Under the pieces are notes generated by a model. That model did not search any database, was not told the origin of the DNA, and saw only the letters and a program-made list of their open reading frames with translations. Position numbers and translations under genes: made by a program. Below are positions 1 to 11,929 of a DNA stretch of 64,000 bases, one piece after another (the first letter of the stretch is position 1; every line of letters starts with the position of its first letter). This DNA is from Mya arenaria (lineage: Eukaryota > Mollusca > Bivalvia > Myida > Myidae), in the NCBI RefSeq assembly GCF_026914265.1, contig NC_069123.1, positions 48,864,949 to 48,928,948 of the forward strand, written 5' to 3'.

Positions 1-1965
1 ATACGTATACTTAACATGTTATTATTCAAGTAAATATATGTTATTATTCAAGTAAATAAATTTTTGGGGGTGATCTACATGCATTTTATTTGTTCTGTTT
101 TTATCGCGCCGACTTTTATGCATCATCGTTTCGTGTTACATTTTACTCTCTCGAATACAATGCCTTCTTGTTACCCATGGCAACTTCTGACTGAACGAAA
201 GCAAAGAAAACCATCTGACGCAGCTCGCCTTAGAAAATATTTAAAGCAAAGTCTGGCTATGACTAAATCCTAGTTCAAAAGAGTGAAAATAAATAAAAGC
301 TGAAAATGTATCAATCTCATTTCAATGGAAGTGGTTGTATGCAACGTTCGAATGAAATTGCGCTGATCATTTCACCTCGGTAAGAAGACGAAGGCAACAG
401 TTAAACGAAATTGAGTAAAATATCGCTACTAATAAACATAATTTAGTTGTCGCGTTGTACCTCATATGGGTATCTAAAGTTTATAACATGCGCAAATTTG
501 TGCATTTTCATGAACCTTTGAATCGAAGTGTACAATGGTAGGTAGCCTAAAATGACCCCAAACACCATAAGCCGTTATAATGGTTAACAAAGACATTGTA
601 CGTTATTTTACTTCAATATACGGTATACTTGTTGCAATAAGTGCTGAGTTTGCGCTTTTTTGACTTCCATGTGTTTTATGTTCGGTAAAACAGTTAATGT
701 TATCGGATCGAACATAGAACATTTATGGAAGATAAATTAGGTTAGGTGTTTAAAGTTAAAATATTGTTCATTATCAAGTTTAGCAATTTTATCAATCGCC
801 TTATTGTTGTAAAATACTCGCCTTGTAATAACTTAGCCCAATTGAGTTTCTTAAATATAACTTGTTACACACTTAAATGATACTACGAAATAAACATACT
901 CATTTTTGACAGGTCTGTTATACAGTATTTAAATCCTGTGGTGGAGCAATCGAACACACAGAAAACGCACGGTTATCATCATGACATAGAACACACATCT
1001 GTGCACTATGGCTCTGAAATATCTATCAGGTAGAAACGAAATGGATAGTTTTTAAACGACTGCTCCTTTTTTAGTCGATCTATTGATGATCCGCATTCAC
1101 TACAACAACTATAAGATCTCCTTTAATATAAATTATTCAAATTTATTTATGTTAAGTCTTAATTTTAAGTAATATATTAAGACTTACACCTTTTAAAATT
1201 CAATGGAGGAGGCTATAAGAACAAGCTCATAGTGTAGGTAATGGTCCAATTACCATTCTAGGAGTATTGAAAAATGATCACCTATTATTTTGATTAAGTA
1301 ATAAAAGCATCAATACATCAAGTTGTTGACACTCCCCACATTTAAATAATCATATTTAATTTCAAAGTGCATTTGTTTTCACATACTATCGAAACCCTAA
1401 GAATATTCATCCCTCAAGAAATGCTTAAATCATGTCTATTATTCATACAGAGATAACGAGGTAAAAGGGAATATGGTTCGCTCTCCGGGACTTAACCGTC
1501 TGATGAATTGATGTTTTTTTTCAGGCTCAACTGTTGTTACAAAATTGTCCTCAAGACAAATCATTTTTTTCGTTTAATCAAAGTTTATTAAAATTAGAAA
1601 GTAAAAACTTTAATTTAACTCACGACACTAACTTTTTCATGCATAGATCGAATCTGTAGGTTAACTTAATTATTTATATAATTCTAATATGATATATATA
1701 TTGATATAGATTCTCTAGTTATATTTCTAGACTCGATTTATAGATATATAATATTAGCGGGCGGTATAGCAATCGAGGTCCAGGGATGTGTTGCATCTTT
1801 ATTCACGAAATTGATACATGATTAAAGATACACACAGTAAAATAACCATAATAATGTTAATTTGAAAATATTTATTAGCAAGGGCAATAGTATCAAATTA
1901 AACGAAAATAATAAGTTGAACAGAAACAACATAATGAATTAGTATTGTAATAGCATACAACGCGT
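1..1965. other. AT-rich stretch with nothing recognised
   Basis: I see no convincing gene, RNA or mobile element here. Reading frames are short and carry no recognisable motif. The only link to the rest of the window begins at its right edge, where the upstream block of a duplicated unit starts. Confidence 0.5.
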
Positions 1966-1969
1966 AAGG

Positions 1970-2330
1970 AAGTTTACAATATTTAGTCAGGTTTGATGTG
2001 ATGTCATTAGACCTCAGTTTTACTGGTACCCTGCACCTTTGCCGTTGGACTACTTTGATCATCCATGAAGAAACTGTCACAACATCTAAGAGCTAGTCGT
2101 TGGATTTATTTGCAGTTATATCTCTTGAAATACGAATTAATATGATATCGAAAAAAAGAGTTGCATATATTCATTTTAACACTAGCAGGATTAGAACGTC
2201 TAGTGGTTTTTGTATTGCTAACTTCGAAATTTGGAAGGTCTGAAGAACACAAATCGACGAGTACTGTTGTCAACTGATAGATTGGCAACACTTCCATGAA
2301 CATCACAGCGTTTTCAACGTATTGTCATTT
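1970..2330. repeat. Remnant upstream block of a duplicated unit (copy 1)
   Basis: This block matches 10060-10470 and 48390-48780 in the same orientation. Shared landmarks include TTTAGTCAG, GATGTGATG, TTAGACCTCAGTT, CATCCATGA, and GATATCGAAAAA followed by ATTAGAACGTCTAG. In units A and C the block lies upstream of a cysteine-rich gene. Its presence just beyond the 3' end of gene A suggests that another unit lies, or lay, to the left. No protein function can be given. Confidence 0.7.
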
Positions 2331-2432
2331 TATATTCATTTTCATGATTAATTATTGCGTAAACTGAGAAAGATTTCCGTGAGAGCTTTTCTTTAATTGT
2401 TAATTTCATTTAAATAATATAATTTAGGTAGT

Positions 2433-2438
2433 TTTATT
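2433..2438 (-). terminator. Poly(A) signal of gene A
   Basis: AATAAA on the minus strand, about 140 bases after the gene A stop codon. The same position in gene C (32127-32132) is also AATAAA, and in gene B it is ATTAAA. The conserved place and flanking sequence (TAGTTTTATTAC on the plus strand) support its use. Confidence 0.65.
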
Positions 2439-2577
2439 ACTATAAAGGGAAATGATGGAGAAAAACATGTGAGATCGACAAAGGTTAATATTATAATGGT
2501 ATAATGATACCGCTATACAAAACTACCATATGTTTTCACAAAAGTTTACAATCACGTGTTGGGTCCCAGCCTCAGGA

Positions 2578-5500
2578 TCAGTTGTATCCTCCGAAAGGGC
2601 GGCGGGAGCTACACCTGTTGGAGAAAAAATAAACGCTGCTTTTTTGTATTCAGGTTTTCTTCCTATCATAAGGTAAACACCAATGAACATTTGACTGCTA
2701 ATCTGTTATTATGCACCAGCTGAACACCGGCCATGGTTAGAGAAAGAAATTTCAGCTATATGATTTTAAAATAGTTCTATATAAAAATGAATTTAGTGTC
2801 AAGATACCATTAACTGAATTATGCATCTGAGACGTCTTGTAATGACTGTGTGGTATAACGTGACTTAGACTTCCGATACTTACTTGCCAAGCTCCCCGAG
2901 CGGGATGTCTCTGATGCCAATGCCAAGGCATGTTAGAGAGTTGCTGCACGGACAGTGGAGCTCCGCCACGCCCTTGGGTCGCCCGGAACCATTAGACACC
3001 AGGCAGTCTATAACAAGCACTTACACTACAATATTACCATTACACACAAATAACCTGACATGGAAGCACTTACAATACAACATTATCATTACACACAAAT
3101 AACCTGACATGGAAGCACTTACACTACAATATTACCACTACACACAAATAACCTTAACCTGACATGGAAGCACTTACAGTACAATATTACCATTACACGC
3201 AAATAACCTGACATGGAAGCACTTACAATACAATATTACCACTACACACAAATAACCTAACATGGAAGCACTTACAATTACAATATTACCACTACACACA
3301 AATAACCTGACATAGAAGCACTCACAGAACAATATTACAATTACACACAAATAACCTGACATGGAAGCACTTACACTACAATATTACCACTACACACAAA
3401 TAACCTTAACCTGACATAGAAGCACTTACAGTAAAATATTACCATTACACACAAATAACCTGACATGGAAGCACTTACAGAACTATATTACAATTACACA
3501 CAAATAACCTGACATAGAAGCACTTACACTACAATATTACCACTACACACAAATAACCTTAACCTGACATAGAAGCACTTACAGTACAATACAATATCAC
3601 CATTACACACAAATAACCTGACATAGAAGCACTTACAGAACAATATTACAATTACACACAAATAACCTGACATGGAAGCACTTACACTATAATATTACAA
3701 CTACACACAAATAACCTTAACCTGACATAGAAGCACTTACAGTACAATATTACCATTACACACAAATAACCTGACATGGAAGCACTCACAGAACAATATT
3801 ACCATTACACACAAATAACCTGACATGGAAGCACTTACAATACAATGTTACTATTACAGACATATAACCTGACATGGAAGCACTTACAGAACAATATTAC
3901 CATTACACACAAATAACCTGACATGGAAACACTTACAGAACAATATTACCATTACACACAAATAACTTGACATGGAATCACTTACAGAACAATGTTACCA
4001 TTACACACAAATAACCTGACATGGAAGCACTAACAATACATTGTTACCACTACACACAAATAACCTGACATGGAAACACTTACAGAACAATATTACCATA
4101 ATACACACATAACCTGACATGGAAGCACTTACAATACAATATAACCATTACACACAAATAACCTGACATGGAAGCACTTACAATACAATGTTACCATTAC
4201 ACACAAATAACCTTAACCTGACATGAAAGCACTTACACTACAATATTACCACTGCACACAAATAACCTGACATGGAAGCACTTACAATACAATATTACCA
4301 CAACACACAAAAAACTTACATGGAAGCACTTACAATACAATATTACCACAACACAAAAAAAACTTACATGGAAGCACTTACAATACAATGTTACCACAAC
4401 ACACAAAAAACTTACATGGAAGCACTTACAATACAATGTTACCATAACACACAAAAAACTTACATGGAGGCACTTACAATACAATGTTACCATTACACAC
4501 ACATAACCTGACATGGAAGCACTTACAATACAATGTTGCCATTACTCATAAAATAATTGACATGGAAGCACTTACAATACATTGTTACCACTACACACAA
4601 ATAACCTTAACCTGACATGGAAGCCCTTACAATACAATATTACCATTACACACAAATAACCTGACATGTAAGCAATTACAATACAATGTTGCCATTACAC
4701 ATAAATTAACTGACATGGAAAAACTTGCAATACAATGTTACCATTTAAATAAATAATTGGATTGAACCATTTTCCCACTTCTTACTTGAGTTATAGGTCC
4801 CCATGGGTTTGCAGGTTCCCGGTTGGTTAGTGCTGTCGAGGGAGCGCTTGCCTCTGCGTCGGAACTTGCTTACACAACACTCGTCTTTCTGGCAATCATC
4901 CGATTGGGAACATTCCCTCTCCCCACAGGTGCCTGCACATTGAACGAAGTAGAATATCATTTTATGATAAACAACACCAATGATGTTGAAAACAACAACA
5001 ACAAGAACAACAACCACAATAACCGCTACCCCATTATCAACTACAACAGTGGCCGTCACATTATAAACAGTCAAAATGTTTTCGCATTAAATGTCGGTGT
5101 GGTATTATAAGAATATGCTCAACATTCACACACATTTGAGGATAGCAGGAACAAGCAACTAGCTGTAGCTATCAATTAGATCAGCGTTTTGTGTTAAAGT
5201 CACTGCGACCAAGATATTTGACGTAATGATCTTAAAATCAATATGGGTTATCTGCTGTCTTGATCAACTTCCCGAATACATTTGAGGACCGTAGGACGAA
5301 GCATACTGTCGCTATCAATTCGACAAGTTTTTTATGTCCATGTTACCGCGACCATGACTTTTGACCTACTGACCTAAAATAATCAATATGGGTCATTTGC
5401 TGGTCATAACGAACCTCGCTGCCAAGTTTGAGGAACTTATGCCCAAGCGTATTCTAGATATCAATCTGACATGGTTTGGTTTACCGACGTACCGACATGT

Positions 5501-8272
5501 GCAAAGCCATCACTGTCGTATCTTTGAATGGGAGGGGGGAATAATACTAATAAGCACGTATAACGTATACAATAGAAATATATATATAGGATAACGCATT
5601 TATCTTATCAAAACTAAAGGTGGCCATTTTGCTGGAAAAACAGCACCAAGTATTACCGAAATACTTCAAAGAATACTGGTGAATTATTTTGTCCTTGATA
5701 TAAACCAATAGATACATGTATATCAAATATATCAGGGAAAGAATTCCAATGTTTGACACACGATTTTACTTACGAGGATTTAAAGATTTCACTATCTAAC
5801 CCCTTTTTTTATAACAGTGCCTTTTTGGCGTCTATAAATGCACAAGGCAATCGTCACTTAACAAAAGGGGCATGTTTAATTACATTCTGTACCGGATCCC
5901 TTCTGAAACCCAAACTGAGCATCCGGATGCAAGTTATTTTTTATCGAAACATTTGACGGCTCTTTTAGAGAGCACACGCGTAAATATTTCTCTAGATAAC
6001 TAAGGTAATGCCCCTGTTATTGCTGGTGACATTTACGCCACCTTTCTAATGTATCGGCATAACCAGGATAAAGGTAACCCCTGTAATTGCTGGTGTCATT
6101 TACGCCACCTTTCTAATGTATCGGCATAACCAGGATAAAGGTAACAAGTTCCGTCGAGGAGCACGTATCCATTCAATGACCGACCAAAATGTCAATAGTT
6201 TCGATTCAAATTTGATATGGTAAATTATCTTTCAGACATGAGGACTTCTGTTACCGGCAATATAACCTTTGATATAATCATGATAATATTAAAACGACTA
6301 ATTTGCATAATATCACAAATACAAAAACATGAATCAAGATACGCCTTCAAATAATTTTACGCGTGTACGTATACCTGTCCGGCCTTTTTGCGGTAGATAT
6401 ACTCCGTCCAGATTGCAGTTGATATCGCTTTTGCAGGGACAATAGCCTCCCAACAGTGGAATCATGACATTTAAAACCGTTTCCAAAGTTAAAAGATGAA
6501 AATTTGTGGATTTTGAAATTGTCGGTGAAACTATGGAAGAACACGGGGTCATCATGATCAAAAAGTCCAATCTTCATTTAGTGTTCTTTGACCTTTTATC
6601 CATATTTAAACTTCGAAGTTAGTTTTGATAAAACACATGGAATAATGGTAGGATCTCACAAGTACAATACAGTTGATACAAAACAAAGTTGAAACTACTT
6701 TAGGGGACATGTTTTGTTAAAATTTATAGAATTTATTTTTCATGTTAGATACAACCAACATTTTCAGCCATTGAAACGACTCATCGGCTTGTACTAAGTA
6801 CTACGCTTAATTTTCAACGATCAGCTGACATTTTAATCTCCGCCTAGCGTTCTTGTCACCGTATTTGGAAATGTACTTATCCTTTCCTAACTTTACGATA
6901 GTTTCCGAAAAGGTTAGGTTAAATAGATTTTGTTTCATGAAAAGGTTTAAATGAATACGCATTTTTACGAATAAAATTCCCCTAAGAGTAACAAATTATA
7001 CATAATTATTGTTCTTTGTAACTCTTAATGTTTAATGAAATTTATAATTTCGTACTCCTAAGGCAACATATCTTAAGACATTTTTATTCTATTATTTCAC
7101 TTCAACGTAGAAGTTATTCTTACCGAACGCATTGTGTATATACGGTTAAAGTAGATTTGTTATACATAGTGTCAGACGTGTCTTCAGTAGCTCTGGAGAA
7201 AAATCAACGGCATACGAAATACTTCAACATCTATTAATGCGCTGCACTTATTTTATCCATACACAATATAAGTGCCCAAAAGGTTTTCACTTGAATGATA
7301 TACAAACACAATCAATTCAAAAAGTAATTATTATTATAAAAGCTATTGACACACCTTTACCCATTATTTTAAAGTGCAGATGTTCGAAAGAGAAATGAAA
7401 TAGAATTATGCGCTCACTGTCTCCGACGGAGCCCAACTGCTCGCATTTTCCGTCGACGAACTTTCGGAGGTCGGGGGAGAGGGCAACGCTTTTGCCATTG
7501 AAGCTGATGCAACACTCGCCCTTCTTACAGTCATCGCTCGTTATACAGTATCCTTTCAATGCGCCTCGACCAGGAGCAGGAACGGCCTTCGCAACATATA
7601 AATAATTGTCTCTTTCTGTTGTTGCAGTAGCACCAAATTGAGCACCCACAACAACAACCACTAAAATACGTATTCACAAAGAAATCGGTATGTTTATAAA
7701 AATATCACTTAATATTTTGTTTTGGAGACAAAACAGTCTAGATCGAGCGATTTGGGTACTTTTATGTCTTGCTCCTGAATAAGGAGGGGCTGGCTAGCCA
7801 TGATGAATCAGTCAACCCGCAGGTCTATAAAATATTTTATGTCGGCATTATATTAAATTTTGGTATTGTTTCTGAATAAGGAGGGGCTAGCTTTGACAAG
7901 TTCAACTGAACTGGCAGACGTGACTAATAAACCACAGTGAGTGAAATGGACATTTATTCAATGTCAAATTAAATACGAATTTGACATCCTCGTAACTAGC
8001 ATATTGGGTGTCCAAACAACCGCCAGTGTAAAAACCGGGTACTTTTGTGAGCAATATTAGGTATGGTCTCACGTGCCCAATGATGTTGCTGTTGTGCTAA
8101 ACAACACAAGTATACGCGAGACAAAGTACGATTTTTATATTTAAAACATAAATGTCAGTAATTATAAAACATCTTTGCCTTTGCTAATGTTTGGTTGATT
8201 ACAGTAGCGATTTACCTGCACCGAGATGAAAACGAATCCAAGAAATAAAAACAGCATTTCATACCCATCCAT
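2578..8272 (-). CDS. Gene A: secreted two-domain prokineticin/astakine-like protein, domain 1 shortened
   Basis: Six exons read on the minus strand: 8216-8272, 7418-7586, 6375-6446, 4786-4932, 2884-3007 and 2578-2614, giving 606 bases and 201 residues. Exon 1 is a signal peptide (MDGYEMLFLFLGFVFISVQ) ending at a phase-0 intron, and the mature chain would start AVPAPGRGAL. Exon 2 carries the C, C, CC, C half of domain 1 (GYCITSDDCKKGECC). Exon 3 is shortened. Exon 4 opens with the tenth cysteine of domain 1 (TCGE) and then starts domain 2 (ECSQSDDCQKDECC). Exon 5 has HCPC, and the last exon reads KCSSRRPFGGYN then stop. Introns 2-4 are phase 1 and intron 5 is phase 2. Likely a secreted ligand or cytokine-like protein; the astakine/prokineticin assignment rests on cysteine spacing only, and colipase or DKK-type folds are alternatives. 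Domain 1 has lost cysteine 6, so it may fold poorly. Confidence 0.8.
3015..4745. repeat. Minisatellite in intron 4 of gene A, 49/55-base unit
   Basis: About 34 head-to-tail copies of a unit containing CCTGACATGGAAGCACTTAC and ACAATATTACCATTACACAC. The unit length is about 49 bases, or 55 where CCTTAA is added. The array fills the intron from next to the exon 5 acceptor almost to the exon 4 donor. Open frames inside it, such as a Cys-rich minus-strand frame at 4233-4514, are products of the repeat. Confidence 0.95.
5120..5520. repeat. TGACCT-containing dispersed repeat, intron 3 of gene A
   Basis: Two to three diverged units of about 170-200 bases. Each carries AACAAGCA...TAGCTATCAATTAGA, a block like GACCATGACTTTTGACCTACTGACCT, then AATCAATATGGGTCAT, ending at GGTTTACCGACGTACCGACATGTGC. 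The same repeat sits in intron 3 of B (17010-17420) and C (33980-34630), so it predates the gene duplications. I infer it is a common dispersed repeat; no coding capacity is seen. Confidence 0.75.
6004..6144. repeat. 67-base tandem duplication in intron 3 of gene A
   Basis: CCCCTGTTATTGCTGGTGAC at 6011 recurs almost exactly at 6078, each copy ending in CATAACCAGGATAAAGGTAA. Gene B (near 17910) has only one copy, so the duplication is specific to A. Confidence 0.9.
6375..6446 (-). CDS. Gene A exon 3, shortened by a deletion
   Basis: The exon reads YCPCKSDINCNLDG and ends in a GTATACG donor. In gene C the same exon is 120 bases and starts KCYVNPLSPGESGLFYDRC. In A the 5' part, including cysteine 6 and the original TTTTGTGTAG acceptor, is gone, and the sequence jumps into downstream intron sequence (CCCAACAGTGGAAT, also seen in B near 18427). 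A substitute AG (TTGGGAG) happens to keep the frame but has a poor pyrimidine tract, so skipping is possible. Both neighbouring introns are phase 1, so skipping would not break the frame. Confidence 0.6.
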
Positions 8273-8437
8273 CTTAAACTCCATGTATATACATATGTTG
8301 TGTATGAAACGTCGGGAAATAAATGTGGTGGAACGGAATTTGCATTTGTTTTCATAGCCTTAAAACTCTAATTTGATTGGCTAAATACATCCGGCTCGTG
8401 ATTGTTGACACGCAGATACATCTTCTTATGTACTGTC

Positions 8438-8445
8438 CTTATATA
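8438..8445 (-). promoter_or_regulatory. TATA box of gene A
   Basis: TATATAAG followed by GACAGTACATAAG on the minus strand, about 166 bases before the ATG. The same motif and flanks occur before genes B (20733-20740) and C (43772-43779). An inverted CCAAT-type motif (ATTGGCT on plus) lies between TATA and ATG in all three copies. Transcription would start near 8410, giving a 5' leader of about 140 bases; this start is inferred. Confidence 0.6.
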
Positions 8446-8899
8446 CTGTATACTTATTAAAGTATCTCTAGCGGCAAAAACGCTAGCAGGGGCTGTATAC
8501 ATGGCTGCCAATCAATTATGTGTTTAACATTTATCATTTGGAGTCATTTATTATGACTATTTATTAATTAAAGGAACTCCTTCACAGATGTTATGTTTGT
8601 AACGGTTTTGTTTTCTTTCATGCTTTTTGATGAAATGTGGAGTTTTATCAATGAAATAACGACAGTGAAAATACTAATTTGATACTTTCACTGCAAACTA
8701 AGGAGTGAAAATGTATGCTTTTAAATCATGTGTAATTACTTACACATGTCAATTCTAAATACATCACCTATGAATCAGAAAATGTTGCTAAAATTAATAA
8801 TTTAATATTAAAAAAGGTTGTATATTTTTAAATTAATTGAAATAAACATCTTATGGTATATATAGATAAATGGTAATCCTGTTTTGTCTCAAACAACTA

Positions 8900-9330
8900 T
8901 TTCGACGTTGTAGAAAGACAGCTACGTGATCGGTGATAAAAACTGAGCGTAATGGGCATACCACGGGTAGCAGCGTAGCAAACAATCCTCTCAAATAGGG
9001 GGTATTTCAAATATAAATTAAAATACATGTTCATAGAAAACTCTGACAAATAGCATAAAATAAACAGATTTTTTTTTTATTTCAGTGTATGACCGTATTA
9101 TACTTCACTCGTGATCATAGAAAAAACTATCATTGCACTCGTGGCTGCGCTAAAATCAACAAATATCATATATTTATCAATATATTTTTTTATATTGAGT
9201 TATTTTAAACAAATACAGAACAGCAACTGGAAAAAAAACTCATTTGAATATAAATTATGTGTATCAATAATACAATGGAAACAGGACAAGCAGTCAATCA
9301 TTCCAAAATGAACCTTGTTCAAAGGCAAAA
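8900..9330. repeat. Upstream block shared with unit C, part 1
   Basis: The stretch with GTAGAAAGACAGCTACGT, GAGCGTAATGGGCAT and CCACGGGTAGCAGCGTA matches 44750-44870. The following stretch with TCGTGATCATAGAAAAA and CGTGGCTGCGCTAAAATCAA matches 47660-47720. In unit C the two halves are separated by the 2.7-kb inverted-repeat element, so unit A shows the empty site. Confidence 0.75.
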
Positions 9331-9489
9331 GGCAATTAACTAAGATCAAGCCTTAAATAGGTTTTAAACCTGATATATGTTGTGGTCTATGGGAATATGG
9401 TTTACAGACAACTGTTAATGATGTGATTGTTAATCCATCGAAGATACCATCCAAATATATTTAGAATGGGCACGTAAAATCTTTTAATA

Positions 9490-9535
9490 ACGCGTTTGAA
9501 GAGAGTGAGTGGAACACACATGTGCTTTGTGACGA
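9490..9535 (-). pseudogene. Mariner-type transposase remnant (unit A)
   Basis: The minus strand reads HMCVPLTLFKRV, which aligns with HTCIPLALFEHVNK next to the NAPSHT motif at 48092-48220 in unit C. The remnant is very short and is recognised only through its better-preserved counterpart. It must have inserted before the units were duplicated. Confidence 0.4.
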
Positions 9536-10059
9536 CTATTTCGAATATTTTAGGGGGCTTTATCCAAACGTCCGTCCATCTATTCTATACAAAGTGTTCA
9601 CACGGCGGGTACAGAAATAAAATGAGCACTTTTGCAAGACATTGGTGCCGCAGTGTTAGATTTTTGAAATTCATTTTTGCGATCTACAGTCGAAAATCGT
9701 AATGTCGAAGTCGTCGGGACCTAGGAAAATACTTCGAGATAACGAACATTCGACATATCATAAAGAACCAAATCGAACACATTTGTGTCCGAATTATGTC
9801 TAATATTTTCATTCGCAATTGAACCGGTCTTGTGATAGATTTGTATGTTTCTTTCCAATGACAGATGTGCTAGTAAATAGTGTAAATGACTGCGTTGCGA
9901 CAGTTATATTACACGCGTCAATTATCTGGACATTCATGTATTTGGGACATGTGTCTAGAAAAGCAAGTGCTATAATATCGAATTCAACGAAAATATATAT
10001 TTCTAACAGAATCAAGCTAAGAAATAAGTTTTTAATTGCCTAATTTCAGAATACAAAGC

Positions 10060-10470
10060 GTTCGGATATTAACCATGTTTAGTCAGTTTGGATGTGATGC
10101 CATTAGACCTCAGTTGTTTTGGTACACTGCGTCTTTGCCACTGGACTACCTTGACCATCCATGACGAAAGTGTCACAACATCTAAGCTAGTCGTTGGTTT
10201 TGGTTGTAGTTATATACTTTTAAATTGGAATTAATTTGATATCGAAAAAAGAGTTACATATTCATTTTAAAACTAGCATGATTAGAACGTCTAGCGGTTA
10301 TATTTATTGGTAACACTCGAAGTTTTAAGGTCTGAAGAACACAGTAGAAACAAAAACAACAAAAAACAAAGAGCACATAAAAAGTAACTTTTCGTTCTGT
10401 TGTCAACTGATAGATTGGTAACGTTTACGTGTACACCACAGCGTTTTCATAATCAGCGTCTCCTCTATAT
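10060..10470. repeat. Upstream block of a duplicated unit (copy 2)
   Basis: Matches 1970-2330 and 48390-48780, from ATGTTTAGTCAGTTTGGATG through GATATCGAAAAAAGAGTTAC to the AACTGATAGATTGGTAAC segment. No reading frame is conserved across all three copies, so I treat it as non-coding duplicated DNA. Confidence 0.75.
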
Positions 10471-11162
10471 AATAATAAACTCATGCAAACCCAACATGTT
10501 TATCACGTAGTGTTGGTGTTTAAAGACCATTCAGCTCAAGGGGCATTCAATTGCAACTTAAGCTCTTTTACGATTTATATTTTATATAATAAACTGATAA
10601 TTCTTCACGTCAGCTATCTATAGTTTAATATATATTTTTTAAATAATAAAATGTCATTAGTTTGAAAATTATATTGCCACTCTTGCACCCACCAAAAGTA
10701 TGCTATAACACCTTTTACGAACACAATACTAGAAGATATCCATATTATGGTTGAAACATAGCCATTGACAAATTCTCTGATTACGGAAGTTGTTTTCGTA
10801 TACTAGAAAAGAATACACTTCTGTTGCAGAATTTGAAAAGTGTTTGATTCGGACATATGTCAACAGCTTTCTTTAACAAAAAGTTCTTGTGTATTGCAAA
10901 TAAGCATAACTAAAGAAGCAATCTTTCAACTCTTTAACACTGACAACCTTCATTCTTTGGTTGCAAGCATGGGTACGTTTTTGTAGTATGCATAAATATT
11001 AAAATTGTTTTCTTTAAGGACTGATTATGGAAAAAGACCTCTACAAAATTATTATAAAAAGCTCGATACCAATTCAAAATATATTTCTTTGAGCTGTGTC
11101 ATTTAAAGATGGCACTATCCTATAGCGAGGCAAAGGTCAAATAATGAAAACCCACCCTCTCC

Positions 11163-11732
11163 CTACGTCAGAGGACCTGTCGTAGTCTCTATCAGTGTCA
11201 GAGGAGCTGTCAAGAAGTCTCTTTCTGTGTCACAGGAGCTATCGTAGTCTCTCCTTGTGTCAGAGGAGCTGTCGTAGTCTCTCCTTGTGTCAGAGGAGCT
11301 GTCGCAGTCTCTCCCTGTGTCAGAGGAGCTGTCGTAATCTCTCCCTGTATCAGAGGAGCTATCGTAGTCTCTCCCTGTGTCAAAGGAGCTGTCGTAGTCT
11401 CTCCCTGTGTCAGAGGAGCTATCGTAGTCTCTTCCTGTGTCAGAGGAGCTATCGTAGTCTCTCCCTGTGTCAGAGGAGCTGTCGTAGTCTCTCCCTGTGT
11501 CAGAGGAGCTATCGTAGTCTCTCCCTGTGTCAGAGGAGCTGTCATAGTCTCTCCCTGTATCAGAGGAGCTATCGTAGTCTCTCCCTGTGTCAGAGGAGCT
11601 ATTGTAGTCTCTCCATGTGTCAGAGGAGCTGTCGTAGTCTCTCCCTGTATCAGAGGAGCTGTCGTAGTCTCTCCCTGTGTCAGAGGACCTCTCATAGTCT
11701 CTCCCTGTATCAGAGGAGTTGTCACGTTGAAA
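11163..11732. repeat. 30-base minisatellite (about 19 copies)
   Basis: Unit CAGAGGAGCTGTCGTAGTCT followed by CTCCCTGTGT, repeated with point differences. Because 30 is a multiple of three and the unit lacks stops in several frames, long frames appear on both strands; the minus one is a decapeptide repeat SSDTGRDYDS. The corresponding place in unit C (near 49150) lacks the array, so it expanded only here. I see no initiation context or splice partner that makes it a credible gene. Confidence 0.93.
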
Positions 11733-11929
11733 AAAGTCATTTGATTGGCATTGCACGTGAGTCGGGGATGCGAAGTTGGGTCGAGGTTTTGTTTCAATGG
11801 AGCTTGTCAAGGGACACAGTATTTAAAGCAAAAAATGTTTGCCTTCGTGAAAATATGCTTAGCGTCTTTGGTAACTAGTTTACCAAGTTGCATTGAGATG
11901 AATTGAATTATGTCAAACTATCAACTCTA

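Noticed and set aside
4233-4514. Cysteine-rich repeated minus-strand frame (YCKCFHVSFLCVV units)
   Set aside because: It is the translation of the 49-base minisatellite; unit length changes break it elsewhere, and it lies inside intron 4 of gene A.
3015-4745. CRISPR-like array
   Set aside because: No unique spacers; whole units repeat head to tail in a eukaryotic intron.
4823-5110. Plus-strand frame opposite exon 4 of gene A (similar at 16734-17018 and 33446-33763)
   Set aside because: It is the antisense shadow of exon 4; the minus strand has the splice sites and conserved cysteines.
7028-7237. 69-residue plus-strand frame, almost identical at 19413-19622
   Set aside because: Conserved only because recently duplicated introns 2 of A and B are near-identical DNA; the unit C counterpart (near 41630) does not keep the frame.
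11195-11878. 227-residue plus-strand frame (CQRSCRSLSL repeats)
   Set aside because: Created by the 30-base minisatellite, which is absent in unit C.
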